Source: Halobellus rufus
Lineage (GTDB): Archaea > Halobacteriota > Halobacteria > Halobacteriales > Haloferacaceae
Assembly: GCF_000739575.1 (NCBI RefSeq)
Contig: NZ_BBJO01000039.1
Location: forward strand, 1-64,000
Length of the DNA: 64,000 nucleotides
Reading direction: 5' to 3'
The notes beneath the pieces are model-generated. The model made no database searches. It saw only the letters and a program-made list of their open reading frames with translations, and had not been told where the DNA came from. A program made the translations under genes and the position numbers. Positions 46,096 through 55,593 of this stretch are shown piece after piece; the first letter of the stretch is position 1, and each line of letters starts with the position of its first letter.

Positions 46096-47763
46096 ATGAC
46101 CACTTACATTTACTAGTTGGTATCCGAGGGAAATTGTGCTCTTTTATGTTTTTCATAGTTTTCTATGTCTCGTTTGTGAATACCTCTGTGGGATGAATTC
46201 CTGCGATCGATTCCTTCGAGACATCACGAGGTAATGTTGAGCTGGTCTGAAGAATAACCTTATCTTTGATTCTAACTCTAGGAAGAGTTATCACACGTAA
46301 TTCTATCCAGAAGTCATTATAAATTGTAGTATCACACTCTAGACGTATGTTACTGCAGGAATGGTCCTGCCCATAGTCATATTGTAACTTTGAGCCATTA
46401 TGGATCAGCCGTTTCTGAATTTAACCCGTTAGAAAGAATACTCCGAACATCGGAAAATGGTCTTGTGTTTCCATATATTACAAGTGCTTTTACTTATCAA
46501 AATTTAATTACTTATTGGATGACATTTTATCTTAGAAATTGACGACAGCTTCGTCCGCTGAAAATTCAGCATAGTTTTGAAAATCCTTTTTTACGCCGTC
46601 GCAAGGGTCATCACCCTCGATGAATAGTACATTAACCCCGTTTCCGGAAATGCTCTGTTAGTCTCATTGATCACATCTGAGGATCTGGATAGCTCTTGAC
46701 AAGGATCATTTTGTTTCGGTCAACAAAATGCTTTCGCAGTTTTTCACGCTCTAAATGATAAATATCAACGTTCACTACGTCACAGTTGAAATTCCGACAC
46801 CAAAGATATAGTTTTCTACCCCTCGCCGTACCAATCTCCAACCACGACTGCGCTCGTACAGCGAAGCAGAGTGAGCGCTTCACAACCAAATTCAAAGTTC
46901 GGTCATAGAGGAATGATTATAGAGGGTATCGTCGATTCTGACGTTGTGCGTGTGGTCGTACGGAGGAAGACACGGCGGTTGATCAGTGGTCTGATCCTGA
47001 AGTCTCGTAATCTTTTACGAAGAGATTGCTTGTCATAGCCGTTATTGACGGCGAAAGATCACATCGCCCGCATTTTAGTGGTCGATCTACTCGGCAAGAT
47101 CAGCGTCGCTTTTTCCCGATGAGTTGATCGAGCTTCTGAACACGGTAGCTGAATCGCTGGCAGTAGTGGTGTGATCGCTGCCAAGCGTTCGTAGAACGTG
47201 ATGTCGATTGCGCCGTGCTCAGGAAGATCGTACAGCTGCGCCGACTGACGCGGCAGCACTCGACAGACGCTCATACTGATTCGGTCGAACGCCTTAGACG
47301 ACTGGACGGCGACAATGATAGGCGGCTGAAGCCAATCCCCTCGGTTATTTCCAGTATCTGTTTGAGCAGGTCAATCGTCATCTAATAAGATGTGTGGAGA
47401 AACCCGGAGACTATGGAGAGAAACGAGGGCGTAGTCGGTGGATCTGCTGCCCCGGAAGGCGGAGGATTTGCCTCGATCGCCAGTAACTCTTTGAGCAACC
47501 GGCACAAATTCGCCGAGTAAGCAGGATATTTGGGTCGTATACAACTGAAGTCTCTCGCATCAACTCCATTGATTTAGCGATATTCAGCTGCTGTATTCGA
47601 TTCGACATACTACTGAGTGTTAGCCGGCACTGAGCAACTGCCCGCTAGTCAATATAATAGGCTGACCCACAACCGACCTACAGTAGAAAGCCGGACTATG
47701 TTATAGTTGTTAAACTGTAATCTAACTCTACTTCGAGTTATATTTGATATACCCCTCATAATA
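46096..47763. other. 1.7-kb intergenic stretch with degraded transposase
   Basis: Only decayed mobile DNA is recognisable (see the remnant at 46680-47608). The first 580 bp are AT-rich and without visible genes. Confidence 0.5.
46680..47608 (-). pseudogene. Heavily decayed IS5-type (ISH) transposase
   Basis: Pieces in several minus-strand frames follow the order of an ISH transposase: DLPEHGAIDITFYERLAA (before the first catalytic Asp region), then the C-terminal RSLCFAVRAQSWLEIGTARG with LYLWCRNFNCDVVNV. Many frameshifts and stops separate them. The C-terminal block is the same region preserved at 29750-30168, so related insertions sit at both sides of the island. Confidence 0.5.
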
Positions 47764-48327
47764 TTAGTGGAAACTCCCTTCCGATTTTAGTTTGTTGTAA
47801 TGTTCCATATCCCGGTACCGAATTATTTCAGCCGGATTTCCACCTACGATCGCGCCCTTAGGAACATCAGAAACGACTGTAGCACCTGCTTGGATAATTG
47901 CCCCTTCCTCAACCTTCACACCAGGAATTACAGTTACTTCGGCGCCAAACCATACATTGTCCCCGATATGTACATCTTTATTTATGTAAGTATTGCCATA
48001 CGGAATTGCATCTCCCCGATCAAAATTATGATTTTGTGCAATTATCCGGCACGAAGGGCCTGAATGGAAATTGTCTCCGATTGTAACTTTACCACCCCCA
48101 GAGATGTTCATTCCGTTAAAATGGACATTGCTCCCAATATGTGTGTTTGATGATACGTAGCTTTTATGATTCACCATTAGACCATCTTTTACCTCCTCTG
48201 CGGTTAGCTTAATTAGAGTGGTGTAGTATAGTTTGATAGCCTTCCTTCGTTTGTTCATAATTGCATTATACACATATTTTATGAATGTTATAATAACAGT
48301 CCGAATTTCTTGACTCTTCATAACCAT
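47764..48327 (-). CDS. Hexapeptide-repeat acetyltransferase
   Basis: 187 residues. After a hydrophobic N-terminal helix come left-handed beta-helix repeats (SNTHIGSNVHFNGM, GKVTIGDNFHSG, DVHIGDNVWFGAEVTVIPGVKVEEGAIIQAGATVV) and the family end VPKGAIVGGNPAEIIRYR. Catalytic His is probably in IIAQNHNFDRG. Such enzymes O- or N-acetylate sugars; NeuD-like or LPS O-acetyltransferases are similar. It lies in the minus-strand group with the CMAH-like gene and may acetylate the nonulosonic sugar or another residue of the glycan. Very AT-rich. Confidence 0.86.
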   Translation of the reverse strand: MVMKSQEIRTVIITFIKYVYNAIMNKRRKAIKLYYTTLIKLTAEEVKDGLMVNHKSYVSSNTHIGSNVHFNGMNISGGGKVTIGDNFHSGPSCRIIAQNHNFDRGDAIPYGNTYINKDVHIGDNVWFGAEVTVIPGVKVEEGAIIQAGATVVSDVPKGAIVGGNPAEIIRYRDMEHYNKLKSEGSFH

Positions 48328-48377
48328 ATCTTATTGTATCCCTTATATTCAAATTTGGCATAGTTCTAGGTATTTAA

Positions 48378-50369
48378 TCATAGAGTGTTATGGTATGTGG
48401 TGATCGTGTCCTTTCCATTAGTATAAATACTAGATTGTGATCTTACTGGAATCGACTCCTTGGGAAACGGACCTCGAATCGTCACTTCGGCATCGTTATA
48501 CTGAAGCAATATTAGGTTACTTTCTGTGTATATGTATTCCCTAGATATGTGTAAACCACTTCTCATATTTACCACAAGCTCTCCAGACTGATATTCTAGC
48601 CTCTGTGCAGAGGCATTTAGTCCATACTTTCGTTCAAATATGGGTATAATTCGGTTATCGCCATACAGTACCCTTGAATTGGCATATCTCACCACAAAGT
48701 CAATCATCTGTTCTTCTGACTGTTCTATGGTGAACCTTTCATCGGTTGGTGCATTGGATAGGGGACCATCAGGTGCACCTCGATCGGTACCCCCCATTAC
48801 TGTTATATATGGGATGAGAATTAAAATTAACACAGCAATTCCGATATTTGATTTACTACTCTTGGAAATTATACCTGTATATAATATGCTTACACCAAGT
48901 CCACCTGGGATAACCAAAACAACGTACAAAAACGGAAGCCACCTTGTAGATATAAACAGATCTGCATCAACTAAAGGAGCTACAAACGTGAATCCAGATA
49001 ATACGGCGATCGGAATGCCAGTTCCAAGGGCAATTAGCGTCGATTGGTGATTATTGCCTCTGAGTAAGGTCACGGATCCAGTAGTTGCTAACGCAAATAG
49101 TACAGCTGTGCCAAATACAGTAATAATGGAATGCGATGGAGCCCCAGTCACGGCGAAGCCCAGTTCCGAAATATCTAGTGCAATTTCGGGTCTTTTGGCG
49201 GAATCTACTAGTAAAGTGGTGTAGATGCGGTTCACAGCGAATTCAAAGAATGTTCTAGAGGAATTGGGTCCAAGATATTTCATCGTACTAAAGTATGTTA
49301 TATATAATATATATAAAGATAAACATACATATGCAGACTTCATTACAATTTTAGTTGTGGAAAATTTCCACATACTTACGGCAACACCCAAAAATATACA
49401 CAGTGTAGATATCACAACGATAAATGGTGTAATCTGATGCGCTAATAAGATAGCAATGAATGATATTCCCAATATTGGCAAGTACTTACTAAGACCGGAA
49501 GTGAAGTATGCTGACAATGAATATAAGAAAATAATAAACAATAGTAACCCCATCAGGGTTGGTTGGGGCTGAACGCCATAAAATATAAATTCGCTTGAAG
49601 TCAGCAACAGTGTCACAGCCAAACCAGCAGATACCTTATCAACCCACAATTTCGACACCGAGTACAAAAGGAGGGAGGCTAATATCACAGTAACGGGTAA
49701 ATAATATATGAGTAGAGAATTATGAACGGTGACATTTAGAATGTTGCTGACCGAGGCCATATTGACGTAGTGTAAAGGTGTATACCAGTATCTGTTTGTT
49801 AGTAGTATTTCAGTAGAGATAGTCCCACTATTCAATACAGATTGAGTGACTCTTTGGTGCCAAAAAATGTCATTTCCTATGAGGAATTCGCTCGAATAAA
49901 TTATCTGACTGTAATGCGAAATTGATGTTACTGAGGATAAGATGATACCAAACAGTGGGTGATATGTTATTGTAATAATTCCCGGGATAATATACACCCC
50001 AGCCGTCAGTATGTGTATGAGGAATCCCCTTGATAATCCGTTTATGTAGTAAATATTTATGATACATATGTGGATAAGTATATATAATGTAACCAAGCAT
50101 TTTAATCTAAAACGCGAAATCCTAAGTTCACCTATTATATCCCTCGAATTAAGACCCCGATCTGGCTCATTATATACCAATACATATGATGATAGAATGC
50201 CGACCAATATTGCACTGGGGATTGTAAGAGTATATGGATTTGTGATATAAAAAGATAGTATAATCCCAGTGACTGATACAGCCAGTATTGTTAATATAAA
50301 TAAATTATCAATTCTTGAGCTAGAAGGCTTGGGCTTTTTATTAAATATTCTAGTTGAATTATTTTTCAT
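48378..50369 (-). CDS. Large polytopic membrane protein, GT-C-like
   Basis: 663 residues: about 13 predicted membrane helices, then a soluble domain of about 130 residues at the C-terminus. An acidic motif in an early external loop (SSEFLIGNDIFWHQRVTQSV) resembles the catalytic loop of GT-C lipid-sugar transferases. The topology (many helices plus C-terminal domain) is shared by such enzymes and by O-antigen-like polymerases. I cannot choose between these. It is AT-rich, between the CMAH-like gene (270 bp) and the acetyltransferase (50 bp), in one direction, so it probably belongs to the same glycan pathway. Confidence 0.7.
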   Translation of the reverse strand: MKNNSTRIFNKKPKPSSSRIDNLFILTILAVSVTGIILSFYITNPYTLTIPSAILVGILSSYVLVYNEPDRGLNSRDIIGELRISRFRLKCLVTLYILIHICIINIYYINGLSRGFLIHILTAGVYIIPGIITITYHPLFGIILSSVTSISHYSQIIYSSEFLIGNDIFWHQRVTQSVLNSGTISTEILLTNRYWYTPLHYVNMASVSNILNVTVHNSLLIYYLPVTVILASLLLYSVSKLWVDKVSAGLAVTLLLTSSEFIFYGVQPQPTLMGLLLFIIFLYSLSAYFTSGLSKYLPILGISFIAILLAHQITPFIVVISTLCIFLGVAVSMWKFSTTKIVMKSAYVCLSLYILYITYFSTMKYLGPNSSRTFFEFAVNRIYTTLLVDSAKRPEIALDISELGFAVTGAPSHSIITVFGTAVLFALATTGSVTLLRGNNHQSTLIALGTGIPIAVLSGFTFVAPLVDADLFISTRWLPFLYVVLVIPGGLGVSILYTGIISKSSKSNIGIAVLILILIPYITVMGGTDRGAPDGPLSNAPTDERFTIEQSEEQMIDFVVRYANSRVLYGDNRIIPIFERKYGLNASAQRLEYQSGELVVNMRSGLHISREYIYTESNLILLQYNDAEVTIRGPFPKESIPVRSQSSIYTNGKDTITTYHNTL

Positions 50370-50639
50370 AGTGTAGAATATTGTTCAGACAGGTTGTATG
50401 GTAACGACTTACCAGTTAACGGCGCTATGATTTGCATACCATATTAATTTTTGCTTAGTGAAGCGCGAGTTTAACTATTGCTTGAAGACGTTGTAACATT
50501 AGTGTGAATATTTTAGTAATATAGTAGGGGTGAACACAAAAGGATTACTAGATGATTCCATACGAAGACAAACGCTTGGAGCTAATTTTCGACGGTGTTT
50601 GCTTCGGCGGTGCTGAAACAATTTGATAACTGTTTGGTA
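50370..50639. other. Intergenic stretch with an IS-end-like sequence
   Basis: Contains AACGCTTGGAGCTAATTTTC at about 50571, imperfectly matching the end-like sequence near 43963. No gene is seen. Confidence 0.35.
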
Positions 50640-52517
50640 TTAATAGCTAACAATATGTGAATTTGACACTCTCGCTTCCAATTCATCAACGAGTTGTTGG
50701 GCTTGGTCAGGATTTAGACCATGGATTCGAGCAGCCTCGATGATGTCTTCTCCAATTCCCTGCGGGCAACCGGCACAGTGCAGGCCATATGTTGCGAGAA
50801 TATCTTGAATATCTTCTTTTTCCACTAAGTCAGCTATCGTCGTGCCTGTGAGTTCAGTCTCAATATCGTATCGATCAGCGATACGCATAGTGTCATTACG
50901 TGCTTCCCAAGGTGCGTGTAGAAGACGCCAAAACTCAAGGTTGTACTCATCGGGATGACGGTCAAAATCACACCAATATCCGATATGTATATCATCCCAC
51001 GATCGGTCATTTCGGACTACATACTGCACCAGTTCGACTGGACACGACATACTGACGTGGTTTTCTGCCTCAAATTCTCCAATTGAGACAGGTCCATCAG
51101 TTATCAGATATTCAACATCACCATTGGTAATATGAATTATTGAGTTTAGATTCTTGTCCTCACCAGTTAGTGAGAGGGTTAGTGCGAAATCTTCAATTTT
51201 AGACACTAATTCGGAATCATTTAACGATTCGAAGTATGCTTCCAGCTCATTATGTGTCAAATCAATCGATTTATTCACAACGGGTTCCTGCGATTCAAAG
51301 GTGTTTTGAAGGTACTGTTCTTTGAATTCCTCGTCAAAGAACTGTTCTCGGTTCGGTCGCCGGTCAACCCTGTCATTTTGGCCATACCAAACTTCTCCCG
51401 GTAGGAGATCTAGGACAGTCACTTTGTGGTCATCAAGATATTCCACAACGTCGGATGGTCGGTTCTTTTCCATCAGATCCCGATACCGATTATGCTTGGG
51501 TTGAATGAGCTCAAAGAATTTGGCAAAGGGAAGGAAATAGTCGGCATCAAACATATCTACCAGCTGTTCACACTGTCGGAGGCACTGTTCATTTCGCTCC
51601 TTAATCATCTGCTTCTTATGTTCTACATCAAGGTGACTCCACGTAATTGGATATCCTGACGCACCAAAAGCAAATCCAGCAGCTATTAGATCGGCGTCTG
51701 GAATCGCTCTATTAACTTTCCAGTTGACTCCTGCGTCATTAAAATTTAGAATCTTGAACCCGCCACAATTCAGTGCGAGAATGCTGTCGTTCCATGTTGA
51801 ATTCGATTTGAAACAGACGGCTTCCACATCATCTGCAAGTTCATACGGCGTGTCCGTCGGTAAGCTATGGACGTTCTCAAAACCTATATCGTGGAGTCGG
51901 GTAGACAAACGCCTATAATTAAGCTCAGGGACATAAATCGGTGTCTCATTATGGAAGTGGTCAAGAGTTCGAGGGTGGAGATGATCTGGATGCTCGTGAG
52001 TAATCCAAATGGCGTCTGTTTCTGATGTTACAGCGGTGATATCACAAGTAGGGGGAGGGTATTGAGTCCAAGAGTCAAGAAACGCTGGACCATCAAGCCA
52101 AGGGTCAGTTACGAGTCTGAATCCGTTGTATTCTATTGATAATGTAGCGTGTGATAGTAGATTGATTCTTGGGGGTAGAGATTTATCATTCGATACGTTG
52201 AAATCTAATGTTGCGTCTACTTGAGGAAGGTCAGCATAGAGGTGACCATCTTGATGATTCAAATCATAAGTAGATAATGACTCGTTTGGGACTGTCGTCG
52301 AGTCTCCTGTCTCAGGATCGAACTCCCACTGATGTCGTGGACAACGAAGACACTCTTCATTGGCCACTTCAACAACACTTCCTTGGTGGGGACACTCTGA
52401 TGAGAAAATAATTGGATCACCATCGGGGTTCCGACTGATAATATATTCTCGTCCACTAATCTTCACAGACTGCGGTAAGTTCTTAAGAAGCGAATCCGGT
52501 CCGATACGAGTGCTCAT
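50640..52517 (-). CDS. CMP-sialic acid hydroxylase (CMAH)-like Rieske protein with DUF1858-like C-terminus
   Basis: 625 residues from the ATG at 52517. The N-terminal Rieske [2Fe-2S] domain has Cys42-x-His44 and Cys59-x2-His62. A metallo-beta-lactamase-type domain follows with TDPWLDGPAFLDSW and THEHPDHLHPRTL (His174-x-His176-x-Asp178-His179). These line up with mouse CMAH blocks FDPWLIGPAF, ISHLHSDHLSYPTL, ILNTVDC, GGASGFPMTFSG, PFAGYF and IRHVVKNGLLWDELYIG, in order along the whole length. CMAH turns CMP-Neu5Ac into CMP-Neu5Gc with an external electron donor. Beyond the usual end comes a DUF1858-like domain with LHCAGCP (Cys581, Cys584). It stands in the same island as neuABC. The substrate is inferred. 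Confidence 0.85.
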   Translation of the reverse strand: MSTRIGPDSLLKNLPQSVKISGREYIISRNPDGDPIIFSSECPHQGSVVEVANEECLRCPRHQWEFDPETGDSTTVPNESLSTYDLNHQDGHLYADLPQVDATLDFNVSNDKSLPPRINLLSHATLSIEYNGFRLVTDPWLDGPAFLDSWTQYPPPTCDITAVTSETDAIWITHEHPDHLHPRTLDHFHNETPIYVPELNYRRLSTRLHDIGFENVHSLPTDTPYELADDVEAVCFKSNSTWNDSILALNCGGFKILNFNDAGVNWKVNRAIPDADLIAAGFAFGASGYPITWSHLDVEHKKQMIKERNEQCLRQCEQLVDMFDADYFLPFAKFFELIQPKHNRYRDLMEKNRPSDVVEYLDDHKVTVLDLLPGEVWYGQNDRVDRRPNREQFFDEEFKEQYLQNTFESQEPVVNKSIDLTHNELEAYFESLNDSELVSKIEDFALTLSLTGEDKNLNSIIHITNGDVEYLITDGPVSIGEFEAENHVSMSCPVELVQYVVRNDRSWDDIHIGYWCDFDRHPDEYNLEFWRLLHAPWEARNDTMRIADRYDIETELTGTTIADLVEKEDIQDILATYGLHCAGCPQGIGEDIIEAARIHGLNPDQAQQLVDELEARVSNSHIVSY

Positions 52518-52966
52518 TCTTGGATGGAGCAAAGAATTCAGTTACAATTATTCTTTGGGAAGTCTCCAAAGCCGTGAACGACGTAGGCATAGTTCACGGT
52601 CCATCTGACCTCAAACCAGTTAGGGATCTGCGGACGGTTTTCATATGTCATATAAACCGGCCGAAATAGAGACTGAATTACTCGGCGGTGACTACTAAAA
52701 TGAATGACCAAATTCAAATCTGAATTTGAGAATTCAGGACCATTTACCGAGGACTGTAAAGCGCTTCGGTCAGCCTTGATCGGACGATATTCGGCAGCAG
52801 ACTCCGGACAAACGATCACAACGACTCACCACACAGTTTCTCTACCCCATAGATGATGTTGTGATAAGATGGACAGCGTTCTCTCATCAGTACATAATTT
52901 CTCTGATAGAATTGTGTCATAACGTTGCTAACCAACTAATAGCGTGAAACTCGAAGCAGGAACACA
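52518..52966. other. Intergenic stretch at the right border of the glycan island
   Basis: A minus-strand frame (52538-52819, ending RWTVNYAYVVHGFGDFPKNN) is open but lacks a recognised family; it could be a relic of a longer gene. GC rises sharply to the right of about 52950, marking the end of the island. Confidence 0.4.
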
Positions 52967-53530
52967 ATGGAGAGGAGACAGTGGCTTCGATTCCTCACAC
53001 TAGGTATTCTCGTTGTCGGGTTACTCGGTGTTTGCATTGGGTTCGGCGCGCTGGAGCCGAATCCGAGCGAGGGCCGGTACCCTGACGTGGCGATGGTTGG
53101 CGAGCACCCCGACCAAGTGCTACACCAAGACGTGATGGTCACAGGGACAGTGGTGAACACTGCGCCGGGTCGTCTTACCGTTCCGTATACGACCGTTTCG
53201 AATGGGGACGTTCTCGATCGAACGATCACGATCACCCTTCGTGACCTCCCACAGTCAATTCGGGAGGGTGACCGGGTCCAAGTGTTCGGAACCCTCACTG
53301 ACGATCGGACCGTTCGCGTCACTCGAATGGTGACGGTACCATCGCGAAATATCGGTTATATGTACGCAATATCCTTCCTCGCTGGACTCTGGACGCTGTC
53401 ACGAATCGTCCGACACTGGCGATTCGATCGAGCCCAACAGGCGCTAATCCCTCGAACTTCCCCGCTCAGACTCCGAGACCGACTGAACCACGTGCGCAAT
53501 GGACGCGAGATGGAGGACCGGGATGCCTGA
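52967..53530 (+). CDS. Two-helix membrane protein with OB-fold-like domain
   Basis: 187 residues: N-terminal helix (about 8-28), then a beta-rich domain (QDVMVTGTVVNTAPGRLTV...VQVFGTLTDDRTVRVTRMVTV) with the spacing of an OB fold, a second helix (about 130-145) and a basic tail. It overlaps the next gene by 8 bp, so both are coupled. Haloarchaeal proteins of this kind are uncharacterised. GC and codon use are those of the backbone, in contrast to the island on the left. Confidence 0.7.
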   Translation: MERRQWLRFLTLGILVVGLLGVCIGFGALEPNPSEGRYPDVAMVGEHPDQVLHQDVMVTGTVVNTAPGRLTVPYTTVSNGDVLDRTITITLRDLPQSIREGDRVQVFGTLTDDRTVRVTRMVTVPSRNIGYMYAISFLAGLWTLSRIVRHWRFDRAQQALIPRTSPLRLRDRLNHVRNGREMEDRDA

Positions 53531-54008
53531 CCTGTTGACCCACGCGTTGCTCGGCTATGCGGTCGGACTCGTGCTCTCGTGGCGATACGCGTGGCTTGAT
53601 GCTCGCTATGTGACTGTCGTGATGACGGGGACGTTCGTTCCGGATCTCGCGAAAATCGCGCTCGTGGTTCCGGGCGAAGCCATAACCGCTCTGTGGGCAG
53701 TGCCATTCAGTTGGAGCGGGCTCCATACTGCGGGTGGGGCGTTTTTGGCAGTACTCATCGGTGTCTTCATCGTCGACATCCCGTATCGGCGACGCGTCGG
53801 CGGGCTACTCGGGCTCGGTGCGGCAACACACCTAGTCGCTGATGCCGCTTTGCTCAAAGCGTCGGGACATTCTTATCCTTTGTTGTGGCCGGTGTCGACA
53901 GTCGCCCCGCGAACCCCTGGGCTATACTTGAGCACCGACGTGTGGCCAGCTGTCGTCGCAGTTGTCATCGTCCTTGGACTGACACTCGTCGATCACCGCT
54001 GGATGTAA
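53523..54008 (+). CDS. Membrane-bound metal-dependent hydrolase, YdjM/DUF457-like
   Basis: 161 residues from the ATG at 53523 (MPDLLTHALLGYAVGL), inside the end of the previous gene. Four to five helices carry the family residues: H7 near the start, FVPDLAKI, WSGLHTAGG and THLVADAAL. Same family as 15872-16435. The substrate is unknown. Confidence 0.8.
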   Translation: MPDLLTHALLGYAVGLVLSWRYAWLDARYVTVVMTGTFVPDLAKIALVVPGEAITALWAVPFSWSGLHTAGGAFLAVLIGVFIVDIPYRRRVGGLLGLGAATHLVADAALLKASGHSYPLLWPVSTVAPRTPGLYLSTDVWPAVVAVVIVLGLTLVDHRWM

Positions 54009-54023
54009 GCTGCAGATCGCTAT

Positions 54024-54179
54024 CTGCCCCACTGTTCGCGGATGTCGAGTCGCAACACGTACAGGACGAGGGTTAAGACGACAGCTGACGAAGAGCAGAC
54101 TCGGGAGCCGTTGCTCCACTACGAAAACGATCACCAACAGCGGAAGCACGGCGACGATGAAATGCTCCAACGGAAGCAT
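54024..54179 (-). pseudogene. Frameshifted short membrane-protein relic
   Basis: On the minus strand MLPLEHFIVAVLPLLVIVFV is followed, after a one-base frame change near 54096, by SAVVLTLVLYVLRLDIREQW and a stop. The pieces look like the first and last helices of a small hydrolase-like membrane protein with the middle lost. Support is limited to hydrophobicity and the opening motif. Confidence 0.35.
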
Positions 54180-54426
54180 AGCCGATATCGTCGACGCCGA
54201 CTAATGAAAGTGGACGCCTCGGGGAATGCAGTTATCGGCACCGGTAACGCTTCACACGCGATCGACGTCCCTGTAGACAGAGGTATGTGACCGTGAGGAA
54301 GTGAATCGCAGCTGTCGGGATGGCGAAGACCTCGAAATCGTTACGATGTCATTCTCATCACCGTGACTCCGTCGGAGTGCCCCGGTGACCCAAGAGCTAT
54401 GCATCCCGCCCGAGTTCGACTCAGCA

Positions 54427-55590
54427 ATGAAAGCTGTCGTGCTGGCGGCCGGCAAGGGCAGACGGTTGTGGCCACTTACAGAGAATCGCCCGAAGCCGAT
54501 GATTCCCGTCGCGAATCGCCCAATTTTAGAACACGTCATCGACGCACTCGACGGCGCAGCCGTCGACGAAGTCATTCTCGTCGTCGGATCGAACCGCGAA
54601 CGGATTCAAAATTACTTCCAGGACGGCCAAGACTGGGAGCTCGACATCTCGTATGTGGTCCAAGAGCAACAACTCGGGACGGGGCACGCGTTGCTTCAAG
54701 CAGAAGCACAGATCGGCGATTCCTTCATTGCGATGAATGGTGATCGGATCATTGACGCGGCGCTTATCGAGCGCGTCTGGGACCGTCATCAAGAAACCGG
54801 CGACCCCGTCTTGAGCGTCACGCGGGTTGAGGAGCCGAGCCGCTACGGCGTCGTCGAACTCGACGGTGAGATGGTCTCGAGTCTCGAAGAGAAACCACTT
54901 CCACAGCTTACGACGTCTGAATATATCAACACCGGCGTGTACGCGTTCGAGCCCGACATCTTCGCGGCGATTCGACAGACCGAAGGAACGGGCGAACAGG
55001 CACTCACCGATACACTCACTAGATACATCGACGACCAGCGACTCCGTGCAGTCACCTACCGTGGGATGTGGCTCGACGTCTCCGAGCCGTGGGATCTACT
55101 CGAAATGAACGACTCGCTGATCGCTTATGAGGGTCCATCGGGAACTGACCCTGCGAGAGTCGACGACTCTGCGGTCGTCGCAGAGGCCGCAATTGTGGGC
55201 GAGGGCGTCTCTGTTCATCCGCAGGCAGCTGTCCTCCGCGGCGTCACACTCGGGGACAACGTCAGCGTCGGGCCGGGCGTCGTGTTAGAAAATGCAGTAA
55301 TTTTATCTGACGTGACACTAAAGGCTGGAGCAGTAGTGACAGACTGTATCGTCGGCGCCAACACCACTATTGGACCCAACACCACCGTCGAAGGCGGCAG
55401 TACAGACGTCGTCCTCAACGAGAGGGTATATCACGACGTCACCTTCGGGGGACTGCTGGGTGATAATGTCGACGTCGGTGGCAACGTCACCATCACGCCG
55501 GGATCCATCGTCGGCAACGATGCACACATCGGGAGTGCAGCGTTGGTATCGGGGCGCATCGACGACAGTACGCACGTCGAACGGGGCTAA
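54427..55590 (+). CDS. Bifunctional sugar-1-phosphate nucleotidylyltransferase/acetyltransferase (GlmU-like)
   Basis: 387 residues from the ATG at 54427 (MKAVVLAAGKGRRLWPLTEN); a frame from 54385 adds 14 residues. The N-terminal nucleotidyltransferase domain has the GxGxRxxPxTxxxPKPM pattern, IAMNGDRI and EEPSRYGVVELDG. The C-terminal half (about 240-385) is a left-handed beta-helix with hexapeptide repeats, as in archaeal GlmU-type enzymes that make UDP-GlcNAc from GlcN-1-P. It is followed after 3 bp by glmS, so the pair supplies UDP-GlcNAc, the substrate of the NeuC-type enzyme. A glucose- or other sugar-1-P specificity cannot be excluded. Confidence 0.88.
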   Translation: MKAVVLAAGKGRRLWPLTENRPKPMIPVANRPILEHVIDALDGAAVDEVILVVGSNRERIQNYFQDGQDWELDISYVVQEQQLGTGHALLQAEAQIGDSFIAMNGDRIIDAALIERVWDRHQETGDPVLSVTRVEEPSRYGVVELDGEMVSSLEEKPLPQLTTSEYINTGVYAFEPDIFAAIRQTEGTGEQALTDTLTRYIDDQRLRAVTYRGMWLDVSEPWDLLEMNDSLIAYEGPSGTDPARVDDSAVVAEAAIVGEGVSVHPQAAVLRGVTLGDNVSVGPGVVLENAVILSDVTLKAGAVVTDCIVGANTTIGPNTTVEGGSTDVVLNERVYHDVTFGGLLGDNVDVGGNVTITPGSIVGNDAHIGSAALVSGRIDDSTHVERG

Positions 55591-55593
55591 CGT

